A stretch of DNA of 64,000 nt, taken from positions 17,919,051 to 17,983,050 of the forward strand of contig NC_035172.2 of NCBI RefSeq assembly GCF_001659605.2, read 5' to 3'. This stretch comes from Manihot esculenta. Its lineage: Eukaryota > Streptophyta > Magnoliopsida > Malpighiales > Euphorbiaceae. Positions 1 to 10,014 of this stretch are shown here, one piece after another (positions within the stretch are counted from its first letter, which is position 1; each line of letters starts with the position of its first letter). Under the pieces are notes generated by a model. That model was not told the origin of the DNA, made no database searches, and was given only the letters and a program-made list of their open reading frames with translations. A program made the position numbers and the translations under genes.

Positions 1-713
1 CTTTCAGAAGAGGAAGGATGCGCGGATCATGCTTCCAGAAGAGGTGGCGCGCGCATGGATTGCAAAAGAGGCAGGAGAATGCAGTCATTAATGTGCAGAA
101 GTGGAAAGATATATGTCCAGTCTTTCCTTTTTAGGTGGAGCCTTCATTTGAATTTTAAACGCTGAACGCAGAAGAGGCAAGTGTGCCTTGATGAGACCTT
201 GCTGCCTAAATTGGAAGATTTGACTGCTGCAGTACGTGCACATCTTTGAATAAGGAAAGAAAGATCTGCGATTCGAAATTCAAATAATTTCCTGACTGAG
301 CTTTCCTTATTTGCTTTTGTCTCTGCACTTTCCTCATTTGAAGACTTTCCTTTTCTGAAAACCTGCCTTATTTGAAAACTTTCCTTTCTTAGCACATGTT
401 CTAAATAAGGCAGGAAAGATTCTGCAGTTCGAATTTCGGACAGTTTGCTGACTGTGCTTTTTGACACTTTCCTTATTTGGCACTTTCCATATATGAAAAC
501 TTTCCTTATTTAGAACTTTCCATATATGAAAACTTTCCTTTTCTGGAACTTTCCATAATTGGCACTTTTTGGCAGTTTTAAGAGCATTTTCTCCAGATTG
601 TCTCTTTACACCTAATATCTGCAAAACATGGTTAAAACCACAAAATTAGGTAGAAAATGTGTAAATAAACATTAAGAACATCATGATAAAGTGGGCTAAA
701 ATATGCTCTGTCA
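1..713 (-). mobile_element. Athila-type LTR 1 of array B (partial, U3 end)
   Basis: On the minus strand the LTR begins TGACAGAGCATATTTTAG at 713, directly after the polypurine tract, and runs out of the window at position 1. It matches 4609-5321 and 9217-9929. The U3 part carries repeated AAATAAGGAAAG / GGAAAGTTTTCATATATG motifs between about 300 and 560. Confidence 0.9.
300..560 (-). repeat. Short AAGGAAAG-type direct repeats in U3
   Basis: Read on the minus strand, units such as AAATAAGGAAAGTTTTC and CATATATGGAAAGT recur every 20-35 bp about 150-410 bp into the LTR, upstream of the TATA box. The same block occurs at 4908-5168 and 9516-9776, and in diverged form at 21060-21180 and 25150-25270 in element C. 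Position in U3 suggests enhancer-like repeats; that role is inferred. Confidence 0.6.
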
Positions 714-753
714 AATACCCCCACACCTAACCTTTTGCTTGTCCTCAAGCAAA
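714..753 (-). promoter_or_regulatory. Polypurine tract and upstream AGGA-loop hairpin, unit 1
   Basis: Minus strand: hairpin arms TTTGCTTG and CAAGCAAA with loop AGGA (734-753), then 20 nt containing AGGTGTGGGGGTATT, then the LTR start TGACAG at 713. The G-rich run is in the position of the plus-strand primer for reverse transcription. The same arrangement is present in unit 2 and element C. Confidence 0.8.
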
Positions 754-1585
754 CAAACATAGTCAAATAAACTCTCTTTGCTTTGATCCTTTATGTCCAC
801 TTAAGCTCTTACTCTAGACCCCTATTTTGAAGCATTGCAATAAAGAATATATGCATCAAGGTTACTTACCCTTTTCCTTGTTTCCCTTTACTCACCATGG
901 CTAGGATTGGTTTTACTCAAGAGAGAGATAATACATGCACATTTCATTTGTTCAGTTAAGGACTTATTCTAGCTTTCAGAGTGACTTGCCCTTACCTTGA
1001 AGTACTTTATTCAGCCTTTTTGCACTTTAAACTTGCTTGAAAAAGTCACCAACCTTTTGACGTGAAGGTACATATTGGTGATACCCACCCCCAGTTACTC
1101 AGTTGGTCACCTGTCCAAGTGGCTACTAGCTCTGTTCATAGTCTTTTGACCATTGGAACAGTTTTCAATTTGTGCTCATGAAGTCTAGGCCTTTTCTGAA
1201 TTTATTTTTCTCAATGATTTGGGCAAATCAACACCAATTGCTAACACAAGTCACATTAAGTTCATTCACACATCAATCAATTCATTCTCTCAAATGAGTG
1301 TCATCAATATATTTTTCACCATGGCAAGCTCAAAGATTCAATTCAAAGGCAATTCCCAAACATGAATATATCTCATTGCAATTGATTCAACCTAGGTTTA
1401 AAGAGTTATCACATCAATGGGGTCATGGAAAGAAAGTTCATCCAACATAGTTCATCAGTTTGAGTAAAGCAAATCAAAAAGAAGATTGTGGATGATCAAA
1501 CACAAACTGAAAGGAAAACTGAAAAGAAAACGCAAACTGAAAGGAAAAATGTGTCTAAAGTAAACAATTAAAAATTTCAGAGATC
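754..1585. other. Noncoding 3' part of internal region, unit 1
   Basis: Between the end of the coding frame and the polypurine tract lies about 0.95 kb with no coding signal on either strand. It is colinear with 24021-24971 of element C (for example the stretch around 1265-1345 matches 24400-24480 in reverse complement), so it belongs to the element. It corresponds in place to the long 3' untranslated or env-remnant region of Athila elements. I see no env-like frame. Confidence 0.6.
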
Positions 1586-1625
1586 CACACCCCCACACCT
1601 AAATCATGCATTGTCCTCAATGTAT
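1586..1625 (-). promoter_or_regulatory. Internal hairpin plus polypurine module, unit 1
   Basis: Minus strand: arms ATACATTG and CAATGCAT (one mismatch) around loop AGGA (1606-1625), followed by GATTTAGGTGTGGGGGTGTG. This copies the layout of the 3' hairpin-PPT at 714-753, sharing TTAGGTGTGGGGGT. It could be a second plus-strand primer; that is inferred. Confidence 0.55.
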
Positions 1626-1702
1626 AAGAAACATAAAAGAACAAAGGAAACTGAGTACTCCCCTGGGTGTGGTGTGCATGGTGTGATCCACTTGATCAAG
1701 GC

Positions 1703-3040
1703 TCAAGTAATTGGGGAAGGGAAAAGAGTCCCAACAGAATTAAGTACAAAGTGTAGCATGCCTTTTGATTTGGTCATAACCCATCTTATTTCTTTCATGT
1801 ACTCATGAAGCAACATGATTAGCATCTCTTCTTTCAGATGAGGTGTGCCTCTTGCCCTTATGTTTGCATTTTTGAGATGATTGGGCAGCACTTTGAACTC
1901 CAGTTCATATTTCTCCATGGGTAGCTGCAATTTAGTACTGAATTCAGGCAAAACAAACTCTACCTTATCCGGCGGTTTGGGCAGGCATAGATCTACATGC
2001 TCCTTTGGTTTTGGATCTTGGATTTCCACTAGTTCATTGTGTGCATGGGCTTTCTGCGATGGAGGAATGGCTGAATTGGATTCAGTTTGCTCTTTCTGTG
2101 CAGGACTTACCTGAAAGGGAGGTGGAAGAGGATTGTTCTGCATTGGAAACTGAAGTGAGTGGTTCGGCGGTCGAATGGTGGTGAAATTCGGCTTCCAAAA
2201 GGTGGTGAAGTTCGGCAGCCGAAAGGTGGTGGTTTTAGTCTGCGCAAGGCTGATCTGCGCACCAAGCTGAAGTGGTGCGATCTGCTTCTGTTCATTCTGC
2301 GCATGGCTGCAGTCCACCTGTTGGATGCAACAGTCAGTTTCTTTCAGTTCTGGCTCTTTCTGGCTCTTTTTCCTGCAAAGATCATCATTTAGTATATCAT
2401 CTTGATTTACATGAAAAACATCTTTACTCAAACAATCAGTGATATCTAAATCAACAACAAGTTCTGTTTGATCCGTTTGTTTGGACAAACAGTTTTCTGG
2501 TTGTTTCTCTTCAGCACTTTGTTCTTGCACTTGTGAACTTTCATCATAATCCCACACATATTGAAGCTCTTCCTCTCTCCTTAATATGGCTGCCTTCAAT
2601 TGATCTATCTGCTGTTGCATCATTTGCATCATCTTTGCCAACTCACCCATGGCAGTTTGTGAACTTGTAGGTGTTGGTTGGGCTGGATAGCCATAATTCG
2701 GATGGTCTTCCCTACATGGATTGTATTGCAAATCTCTTTGGTAGTCCTGGTAGTGGTCAGCCCTAGCATAGTCATAGTTCGGATAGTCTCCCCAACCTGT
2801 ATTGTATGTGTCAAGGTAGGGATCATGTCTTGGCTGTCCATAGTATCCTCCAAATGCATCTACTTGTTGGTAATTCTCATAAAGCATAGGACATTGATCA
2901 GTTAGGTGTCCTATTTGTGCACACATCCCACATGGCCGAGATCGCTCAAGTTGTTGGGATTGACCTATGACATAATTTTCCAAAAGAGAGATTAGATATG
3001 ACAATCGAGGATCAATATTGGACATACTTACCTCATCCAT
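1703..3040 (-). CDS. Athila-type truncated gag fused to pol linker, 445 aa (unit 1)
   Basis: One open frame starting ATGGATGAG. Residues about 37-51 hold a CCHC zinc knuckle (CGMCAQIGHLTDQC). It is followed by a Tyr/Asn/Pro-rich tract containing DPYLDTYNTGWGDYPNYDYA, the counterpart of the N-P-Y-SNTYNPGWRNHPNFSW-like block that follows the knuckle in Athila gag. A predicted coiled coil follows (MMQMMQQQIDQLKAAILRR). The last ~80 residues (VEFVLPEF...ELEFKVLPNHLKN...HEYMKEIRWVMTKSKGM) resemble the linker before reverse transcriptase in Athila pol. The capsid domain upstream of the knuckle, the protease and the polymerase are absent. This is an intact but non-enzymatic frame, probably nucleic-acid binding and dependent on a helper. 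Family assignment comes from motif memory, not a search. Confidence 0.75.
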   Translation of the reverse strand: MDEVSMSNIDPRLSYLISLLENYVIGQSQQLERSRPCGMCAQIGHLTDQCPMLYENYQQVDAFGGYYGQPRHDPYLDTYNTGWGDYPNYDYARADHYQDYQRDLQYNPCREDHPNYGYPAQPTPTSSQTAMGELAKMMQMMQQQIDQLKAAILRREEELQYVWDYDESSQVQEQSAEEKQPENCLSKQTDQTELVVDLDITDCLSKDVFHVNQDDILNDDLCRKKSQKEPELKETDCCIQQVDCSHAQNEQKQIAPLQLGAQISLAQTKTTTFRLPNFTTFWKPNFTTIRPPNHSLQFPMQNNPLPPPFQVSPAQKEQTESNSAIPPSQKAHAHNELVEIQDPKPKEHVDLCLPKPPDKVEFVLPEFSTKLQLPMEKYELEFKVLPNHLKNANIRARGTPHLKEEMLIMLLHEYMKEIRWVMTKSKGMLHFVLNSVGTLFPSPIT

Positions 3041-3169
3041 GATTCAGATCTGCGATGGTGTCTGTGCCTTTGGTGAATTTTTTTTTTTTTTTATGTTCAG
3101 ATCTTGCGATAGGGTGTCTTTCGCAGTACAGATCAGGTCCTGAAAGAAAAATAAACAAGTTAGATCAAT

Positions 3170-3187
3170 TCCCCGGCAACGGCGCCA
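3170..3187 (-). promoter_or_regulatory. Primer-binding site, tRNA-Asp type (unit 1)
   Basis: Minus strand TGGCGCCGTTGCCGGGGA, four bases (AAAT) after the LTR end CTGTCA. It is complementary to the 3' end of plant tRNA-Asp, the primer used by Athila-lineage elements. Confidence 0.9.
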
Positions 3188-3191
3188 ATTT

Positions 3192-5321
3192 TGACAGAAC
3201 GGTTGTCGAGGCCGGTCAAAAATAATACAATTCAGCTACCAACAATTTTACAACTGTAGATAGTGGTGAAAGGATCGAATCCACAGGGAATTGATACTTA
3301 CCTATTTTCCTTATCAAGACCAAATAAACAAACAGAAAATAAATAGACAATGAAAATAAATTGCAAGTAAAGTAAAAAGGGGGGTTTTGAGATTGATGGG
3401 ATTAAACTAATGATGAAAGCAATAAAAATAAAGCGAATAATAAAATAAAGAGAAAATAAATATGATAAAAGCTCTAGTTGAAGAATTAGATCCACTTTAG
3501 TTGATGGGATTGTTCATTGACACATACGTTCCTTTGTTGATTCAATAAATTGGCCATGGAGATTGAAGAAGCTTCTCACATCCATTATCTCTCTTTTAGA
3601 TTAAATCAATTAGGGAAAGTCCTCAAATTAATTACTAATTAACAATTGCCAAAGAATGTCTTTGAGCCACAGGCCTTATACAATAGTCAATCGCATAAAG
3701 AAATAGAGAGAACCAATTCTAGTCACCCACATGCATGGAGACAACACTAGATCATGCAATTTCCTTGGTTGTGCACCAAGTGTTCTTATGGTTGAACAAA
3801 TCAAGCAATTGCGGACTTAAAATCATTCAAACCAACAATATATTACTTTGCAACAAAAAATCAATGGAGACCTTAAATAACAAAGCAATAATGTCCTTAA
3901 GCATGAAATCACAAGAATATTGAATAACAAAAGATAAACAATGTAGTCCAAGTCTCTCAATCCACAATACAACTAAAGCTTCACTTGTTCTTCAACTAGA
4001 ATGAAAAGGGTTTCAGCCTCTCATGGCTGAAACAAAAATAAAATAAAAAAAATAAAGAAAGGAAGAAGGAGAGATGGTGTTGCTTGCAATCCCGCAGGTG
4101 TCTCCCAAGGGGAGTGTCGGGACCCTGTAGAGGCTTCTTATGTGGCTTTTTATAGTTGAAAAGTGTTGCCCTAGGTCATACTTACTGCCCAAGAGGTATT
4201 TTCTGCCCAAGATGTGTCTAAAAAGGAAAGAATCGCGCTTTTCGGCTTCAGAAGGAAGGCTGCGCGAAAATGCACTGCTGAAGGAAGTTGGTGCGCGCGG
4301 TTTGCTCTCAAAAAGGGAAGGAGGCGCAGATTGTGCTTCCTAAATAAGTTTAGATGCTTACCTTGCTTCCTAATTAGTGTAGAGGCTGCCCAAGGTGCTG
4401 CCCATATGCAACTTGCTGCCCAAGTTGTTGCAAAAGAGGAAAGAATCGGACTGCAAGGCTTCAGAAGGAAGTTGGCGCGCAGATTGCCTTCAGAATAGGA
4501 AAGGAGCGTACCTTGTGCTTGAAAAGGAAGGAAGAGCGATCCAAGGCTGCCAATAGAGGAAGAAAAGTCGTGGCTTGATGTTCATAAGGAAATATGCATG
4601 TACTAAGGCTTTCAGAAGAGGAAGGATGCGCGGATCATGCTTCCAGAAGAGGTGGCGCGCGCATGGATTGCAAAAGAGGCAGGAGAATGCAGTCATTAAT
4701 GTGCAGAAGTGGAAAGATATATGTCCAGTCTTTCCTTTTTAGGTGGAGCCTTCATTTGAATTTTAAACGCTGAACGCAGAAGAGGCAAGTGTGCCTTGAT
4801 GAGACCTTGCTGCCTAAATTGGAAGATTTGACTGCTGCAGTACGTGCACATCTTTGAATAAGGAAAGAAAGATCTGCGATTCGAAATTCAAATAATTTCC
4901 TGACTGAGCTTTCCTTATTTGCTTTTGTCTCTGCACTTTCCTCATTTGAAGACTTTCCTTTTCTGAAAACCTGCCTTATTTGAAAACTTTCCTTTCTTAG
5001 CACATGTTCTAAATAAGGCAGGAAAGATTCTGCAGTTCGAATTTCGGACAGTTTGCTGACTGTGCTTTTTGACACTTTCCTTATTTGGCACTTTCCATAT
5101 ATGAAAACTTTCCTTATTTAGAACTTTCCATATATGAAAACTTTCCTTTTCTGGAACTTTCCATAATTGGCACTTTTTGGCAGTTTTAAGAGCATTTTCT
5201 CCAGATTGTCTCTTTACACCTAATATCTGCAAAACATGGTTAAAACCACAAAATTAGGTAGAAAATGTGTAAATAAACATTAAGAACATCATGATAAAGT
5301 GGGCTAAAATATGCTCTGTCA
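3192..5321 (-). mobile_element. Athila-type LTR 2 of array B (2130 bp, shared)
   Basis: Bounded by TGACAG and CTGTCA, a 6-bp terminal inverted repeat. It is flanked by a primer-binding site at 3170-3187 and by a polypurine tract at 5322, so it serves as 5' LTR of one unit and 3' LTR of the other. There is no target duplication between the units, which fits LTR recombination and not two insertions. Confidence 0.9.
4146..4155 (-). promoter_or_regulatory. TATA box in LTR 2
   Basis: Minus strand CTATAAAAAG. The same element stands at 8754-8763 and, in element C, at 21526-21535 at the equivalent place. It marks the likely U3/R promoter, with transcription starting about 30 bp downstream. Confidence 0.65.
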
Positions 5322-5361
5322 AATACCCCCACACCTAACCTTTTGCTTGTCCTCAAGCAAA
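5322..5361 (-). promoter_or_regulatory. Polypurine tract and AGGA-loop hairpin, unit 2
   Basis: Exact copy of 714-753, displaced by 4608 bp: hairpin at 5342-5361 and G-rich tract at 5322-5338. Confidence 0.8.
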
Positions 5362-6310
5362 CAAACATAGTCAAATAAACTCTCTTTGCTTTGATCCTTT
5401 ATGTCCACTTAAGCTCTTACTCTAGACCCCTATTTTGAAGCATTGCAATAAAGAATATATGCATCAAGGTTACTTACCCTTTTCCTTGTTTCCCTTTACT
5501 CACCATGGCTAGGATTGGTTTTACTCAAGAGAGAGATAATACATGCACATTTCATTTGTTCAGTTAAGGACTTATTCTAGCTTTCAGAGTGACTTGCCCT
5601 TACCTTGAAGTACTTTATTCAGCCTTTTTGCACTTTAAACTTGCTTGAAAAAGTCACCAACCTTTTGACGTGAAGGTACATATTGGTGATACCCACCCCC
5701 AGTTACTCAGTTGGTCACCTGTCCAAGTGGCTACTAGCTCTGTTCATAGTCTTTTGACCATTGGAACAGTTTTCAATTTGTGCTCATGAAGTCTAGGCCT
5801 TTTCTGAATTTATTTTTCTCAATGATTTGGGCAAATCAACACCAATTGCTAACACAAGTCACATTAAGTTCATTCACACATCAATCAATTCATTCTCTCA
5901 AATGAGTGTCATCAATATATTTTTCACCATGGCAAGCTCAAAGATTCAATTCAAAGGCAATTCCCAAACATGAATATATCTCATTGCAATTGATTCAACC
6001 TAGGTTTAAAGAGTTATCACATCAATGGGGTCATGGAAAGAAAGTTCATCCAACATAGTTCATCAGTTTGAGTAAAGCAAATCAAAAAGAAGATTGTGGA
6101 TGATCAAACACAAACTGAAAGGAAAACTGAAAAGAAAACGCAAACTGAAAGGAAAAATGTGTCTAAAGTAAACAATTAAAAATTTCAGAGATCCACACCC
6201 CCACACCTAAATCATGCATTGTCCTCAATGTATAAGAAACATAAAAGAACAAAGGAAACTGAGTACTCCCCTGGGTGTGGTGTGCATGGTGTGATCCACT
6301 TGATCAAGGC
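5362..6310. other. Noncoding 3' part of internal region, unit 2
   Basis: Copy of 754-1702. It includes the second copy of the internal hairpin-polypurine module at 6194-6233. No coding frame is visible. Confidence 0.6.
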
Positions 6311-7648
6311 TCAAGTAATTGGGGAAGGGAAAAGAGTCCCAACAGAATTAAGTACAAAGTGTAGCATGCCTTTTGATTTGGTCATAACCCATCTTATTTC
6401 TTTCATGTACTCATGAAGCAACATGATTAGCATCTCTTCTTTCAGATGAGGTGTGCCTCTTGCCCTTATGTTTGCATTTTTGAGATGATTGGGCAGCACT
6501 TTGAACTCCAGTTCATATTTCTCCATGGGTAGCTGCAATTTAGTACTGAATTCAGGCAAAACAAACTCTACCTTATCCGGCGGTTTGGGCAGGCATAGAT
6601 CTACATGCTCCTTTGGTTTTGGATCTTGGATTTCCACTAGTTCATTGTGTGCATGGGCTTTCTGCGATGGAGGAATGGCTGAATTGGATTCAGTTTGCTC
6701 TTTCTGTGCAGGACTTACCTGAAAGGGAGGTGGAAGAGGATTGTTCTGCATTGGAAACTGAAGTGAGTGGTTCGGCGGTCGAATGGTGGTGAAATTCGGC
6801 TTCCAAAAGGTGGTGAAGTTCGGCAGCCGAAAGGTGGTGGTTTTAGTCTGCGCAAGGCTGATCTGCGCACCAAGCTGAAGTGGTGCGATCTGCTTCTGTT
6901 CATTCTGCGCATGGCTGCAGTCCACCTGTTGGATGCAACAGTCAGTTTCTTTCAGTTCTGGCTCTTTCTGGCTCTTTTTCCTGCAAAGATCATCATTTAG
7001 TATATCATCTTGATTTACATGAAAAACATCTTTACTCAAACAATCAGTGATATCTAAATCAACAACAAGTTCTGTTTGATCCGTTTGTTTGGACAAACAG
7101 TTTTCTGGTTGTTTCTCTTCAGCACTTTGTTCTTGCACTTGTGAACTTTCATCATAATCCCACACATATTGAAGCTCTTCCTCTCTCCTTAATATGGCTG
7201 CCTTCAATTGATCTATCTGCTGTTGCATCATTTGCATCATCTTTGCCAACTCACCCATGGCAGTTTGTGAACTTGTAGGTGTTGGTTGGGCTGGATAGCC
7301 ATAATTCGGATGGTCTTCCCTACATGGATTGTATTGCAAATCTCTTTGGTAGTCCTGGTAGTGGTCAGCCCTAGCATAGTCATAGTTCGGATAGTCTCCC
7401 CAACCTGTATTGTATGTGTCAAGGTAGGGATCATGTCTTGGCTGTCCATAGTATCCTCCAAATGCATCTACTTGTTGGTAATTCTCATAAAGCATAGGAC
7501 ATTGATCAGTTAGGTGTCCTATTTGTGCACACATCCCACATGGCCGAGATCGCTCAAGTTGTTGGGATTGACCTATGACATAATTTTCCAAAAGAGAGAT
7601 TAGATATGACAATCGAGGATCAATATTGGACATACTTACCTCATCCAT
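6311..7648 (-). CDS. Athila-type truncated gag fused to pol linker, 445 aa (unit 2)
   Basis: The protein is identical over all 445 residues to the one encoded at 1703-3040: CCHC zinc knuckle near residue 40, Tyr-rich Athila-like tract, coiled coil, and a C-terminal piece of the pol linker. Identity of both frames shows that the duplication is recent or that the assembly repeats the sequence. No premature stop. As for unit 1, it has no protease, reverse transcriptase or integrase. Confidence 0.75.
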   Translation of the reverse strand: MDEVSMSNIDPRLSYLISLLENYVIGQSQQLERSRPCGMCAQIGHLTDQCPMLYENYQQVDAFGGYYGQPRHDPYLDTYNTGWGDYPNYDYARADHYQDYQRDLQYNPCREDHPNYGYPAQPTPTSSQTAMGELAKMMQMMQQQIDQLKAAILRREEELQYVWDYDESSQVQEQSAEEKQPENCLSKQTDQTELVVDLDITDCLSKDVFHVNQDDILNDDLCRKKSQKEPELKETDCCIQQVDCSHAQNEQKQIAPLQLGAQISLAQTKTTTFRLPNFTTFWKPNFTTIRPPNHSLQFPMQNNPLPPPFQVSPAQKEQTESNSAIPPSQKAHAHNELVEIQDPKPKEHVDLCLPKPPDKVEFVLPEFSTKLQLPMEKYELEFKVLPNHLKNANIRARGTPHLKEEMLIMLLHEYMKEIRWVMTKSKGMLHFVLNSVGTLFPSPIT

Positions 7649-7777
7649 GATTCAGATCTGCGATGGTGTCTGTGCCTTTGGTGAATTTTTTTTTTTTTTT
7701 ATGTTCAGATCTTGCGATAGGGTGTCTTTCGCAGTACAGATCAGGTCCTGAAAGAAAAATAAACAAGTTAGATCAAT

Positions 7778-7795
7778 TCCCCGGCAACGGCGCCA
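7778..7795 (-). promoter_or_regulatory. Primer-binding site, tRNA-Asp type (unit 2)
   Basis: Copy of 3170-3187, four bases from the end of LTR 3 at 7800. Confidence 0.9.
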
Positions 7796-7799
7796 ATTT

Positions 7800-9929
7800 T
7801 GACAGAACGGTTGTCGAGGCCGGTCAAAAATAATACAATTCAGCTACCAACAATTTTACAACTGTAGATAGTGGTGAAAGGATCGAATCCACAGGGAATT
7901 GATACTTACCTATTTTCCTTATCAAGACCAAATAAACAAACAGAAAATAAATAGACAATGAAAATAAATTGCAAGTAAAGTAAAAAGGGGGGTTTTGAGA
8001 TTGATGGGATTAAACTAATGATGAAAGCAATAAAAATAAAGCGAATAATAAAATAAAGAGAAAATAAATATGATAAAAGCTCTAGTTGAAGAATTAGATC
8101 CACTTTAGTTGATGGGATTGTTCATTGACACATACGTTCCTTTGTTGATTCAATAAATTGGCCATGGAGATTGAAGAAGCTTCTCACATCCATTATCTCT
8201 CTTTTAGATTAAATCAATTAGGGAAAGTCCTCAAATTAATTACTAATTAACAATTGCCAAAGAATGTCTTTGAGCCACAGGCCTTATACAATAGTCAATC
8301 GCATAAAGAAATAGAGAGAACCAATTCTAGTCACCCACATGCATGGAGACAACACTAGATCATGCAATTTCCTTGGTTGTGCACCAAGTGTTCTTATGGT
8401 TGAACAAATCAAGCAATTGCGGACTTAAAATCATTCAAACCAACAATATATTACTTTGCAACAAAAAATCAATGGAGACCTTAAATAACAAAGCAATAAT
8501 GTCCTTAAGCATGAAATCACAAGAATATTGAATAACAAAAGATAAACAATGTAGTCCAAGTCTCTCAATCCACAATACAACTAAAGCTTCACTTGTTCTT
8601 CAACTAGAATGAAAAGGGTTTCAGCCTCTCATGGCTGAAACAAAAATAAAATAAAAAAAATAAAGAAAGGAAGAAGGAGAGATGGTGTTGCTTGCAATCC
8701 CGCAGGTGTCTCCCAAGGGGAGTGTCGGGACCCTGTAGAGGCTTCTTATGTGGCTTTTTATAGTTGAAAAGTGTTGCCCTAGGTCATACTTACTGCCCAA
8801 GAGGTATTTTCTGCCCAAGATGTGTCTAAAAAGGAAAGAATCGCGCTTTTCGGCTTCAGAAGGAAGGCTGCGCGAAAATGCACTGCTGAAGGAAGTTGGT
8901 GCGCGCGGTTTGCTCTCAAAAAGGGAAGGAGGCGCAGATTGTGCTTCCTAAATAAGTTTAGATGCTTACCTTGCTTCCTAATTAGTGTAGAGGCTGCCCA
9001 AGGTGCTGCCCATATGCAACTTGCTGCCCAAGTTGTTGCAAAAGAGGAAAGAATCGGACTGCAAGGCTTCAGAAGGAAGTTGGCGCGCAGATTGCCTTCA
9101 GAATAGGAAAGGAGCGTACCTTGTGCTTGAAAAGGAAGGAAGAGCGATCCAAGGCTGCCAATAGAGGAAGAAAAGTCGTGGCTTGATGTTCATAAGGAAA
9201 TATGCATGTACTAAGGCTTTCAGAAGAGGAAGGATGCGCGGATCATGCTTCCAGAAGAGGTGGCGCGCGCATGGATTGCAAAAGAGGCAGGAGAATGCAG
9301 TCATTAATGTGCAGAAGTGGAAAGATATATGTCCAGTCTTTCCTTTTTAGGTGGAGCCTTCATTTGAATTTTAAACGCTGAACGCAGAAGAGGCAAGTGT
9401 GCCTTGATGAGACCTTGCTGCCTAAATTGGAAGATTTGACTGCTGCAGTACGTGCACATCTTTGAATAAGGAAAGAAAGATCTGCGATTCGAAATTCAAA
9501 TAATTTCCTGACTGAGCTTTCCTTATTTGCTTTTGTCTCTGCACTTTCCTCATTTGAAGACTTTCCTTTTCTGAAAACCTGCCTTATTTGAAAACTTTCC
9601 TTTCTTAGCACATGTTCTAAATAAGGCAGGAAAGATTCTGCAGTTCGAATTTCGGACAGTTTGCTGACTGTGCTTTTTGACACTTTCCTTATTTGGCACT
9701 TTCCATATATGAAAACTTTCCTTATTTAGAACTTTCCATATATGAAAACTTTCCTTTTCTGGAACTTTCTATAATTGGCACTTTTTGGCAGTTTTAAGAG
9801 CATTTTCTCCAGATTGTCTCTTTACACCTAATATCTGCAAAACATGGTTAAAACCACAAAATTAGGTAGAAAATGTGTAAATAAACATTAAGAACATCAT
9901 GATAAAGTGGGCTAAAATATGCTCTGTCA
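7800..9929 (-). mobile_element. Athila-type LTR 3 of array B (2130 bp, 5' end of element)
   Basis: Full LTR with TGACAG/CTGTCA termini and TATA box at 8754-8763. On the right it ends at 9929, next to ACCCGTCAGTGGCAG of element A. The uninterrupted version of that site is seen in element D near 30096 (GTGTG then ACCCGTCAGTGG), which fixes the insertion point. Confidence 0.9.
8754..8763 (-). promoter_or_regulatory. TATA box in LTR 3
   Basis: CTATAAAAAG on the minus strand. This is the promoter that would drive the full two-unit array. Confidence 0.65.
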
Positions 9930-10014
9930 ACCCGTCAGTGGCAGAGTCAGTCTGCCAGTACAGTCCAGTTTTTGTTGAGGGAAGATGCCTCTCCCCTGAC
10001 CTTGTGGTTCTAGA
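9930..10014 (+). pseudogene. Tekay element A: protease-region fragment
   Basis: The 85 bp between the Athila array and the solo LTR match 30097-30181 of element D, the segment between the aspartic protease active site and the [11 protein letters not shown] block. It is the left remnant of element A; everything further upstream in A lies beyond the Athila insertion, outside the window. Confidence 0.85.

Larger units (their letters stand above)
1..9929 (-). repeat. Tandem array of Athila-type element B, sharing LTRs
   Basis: The first 9.9 kb repeats with a period of exactly 4608 bp: partial LTR (1-713), internal (714-3191), LTR (3192-5321), internal (5322-7799), LTR (7800-9929). Both internal regions encode the same 445-aa protein and even the poly-T run near 3085 and 7690 has the same length. 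The only difference I noticed between units is C at 554 and 5162 versus T at 9770. This is the product expected from unequal recombination between LTRs of one element. The right end abuts ACCCG, interrupting the protease region of element A; the matching left target duplication would lie just outside the window. An assembly duplication cannot be excluded. Confidence 0.9.

Noticed and set aside
1881..2392. Plus-strand open frames of 65-77 aa opposite the Athila gag frame
   Set aside because: They are shadows of the minus-strand coding frame and are present only because that frame is conserved in both units.
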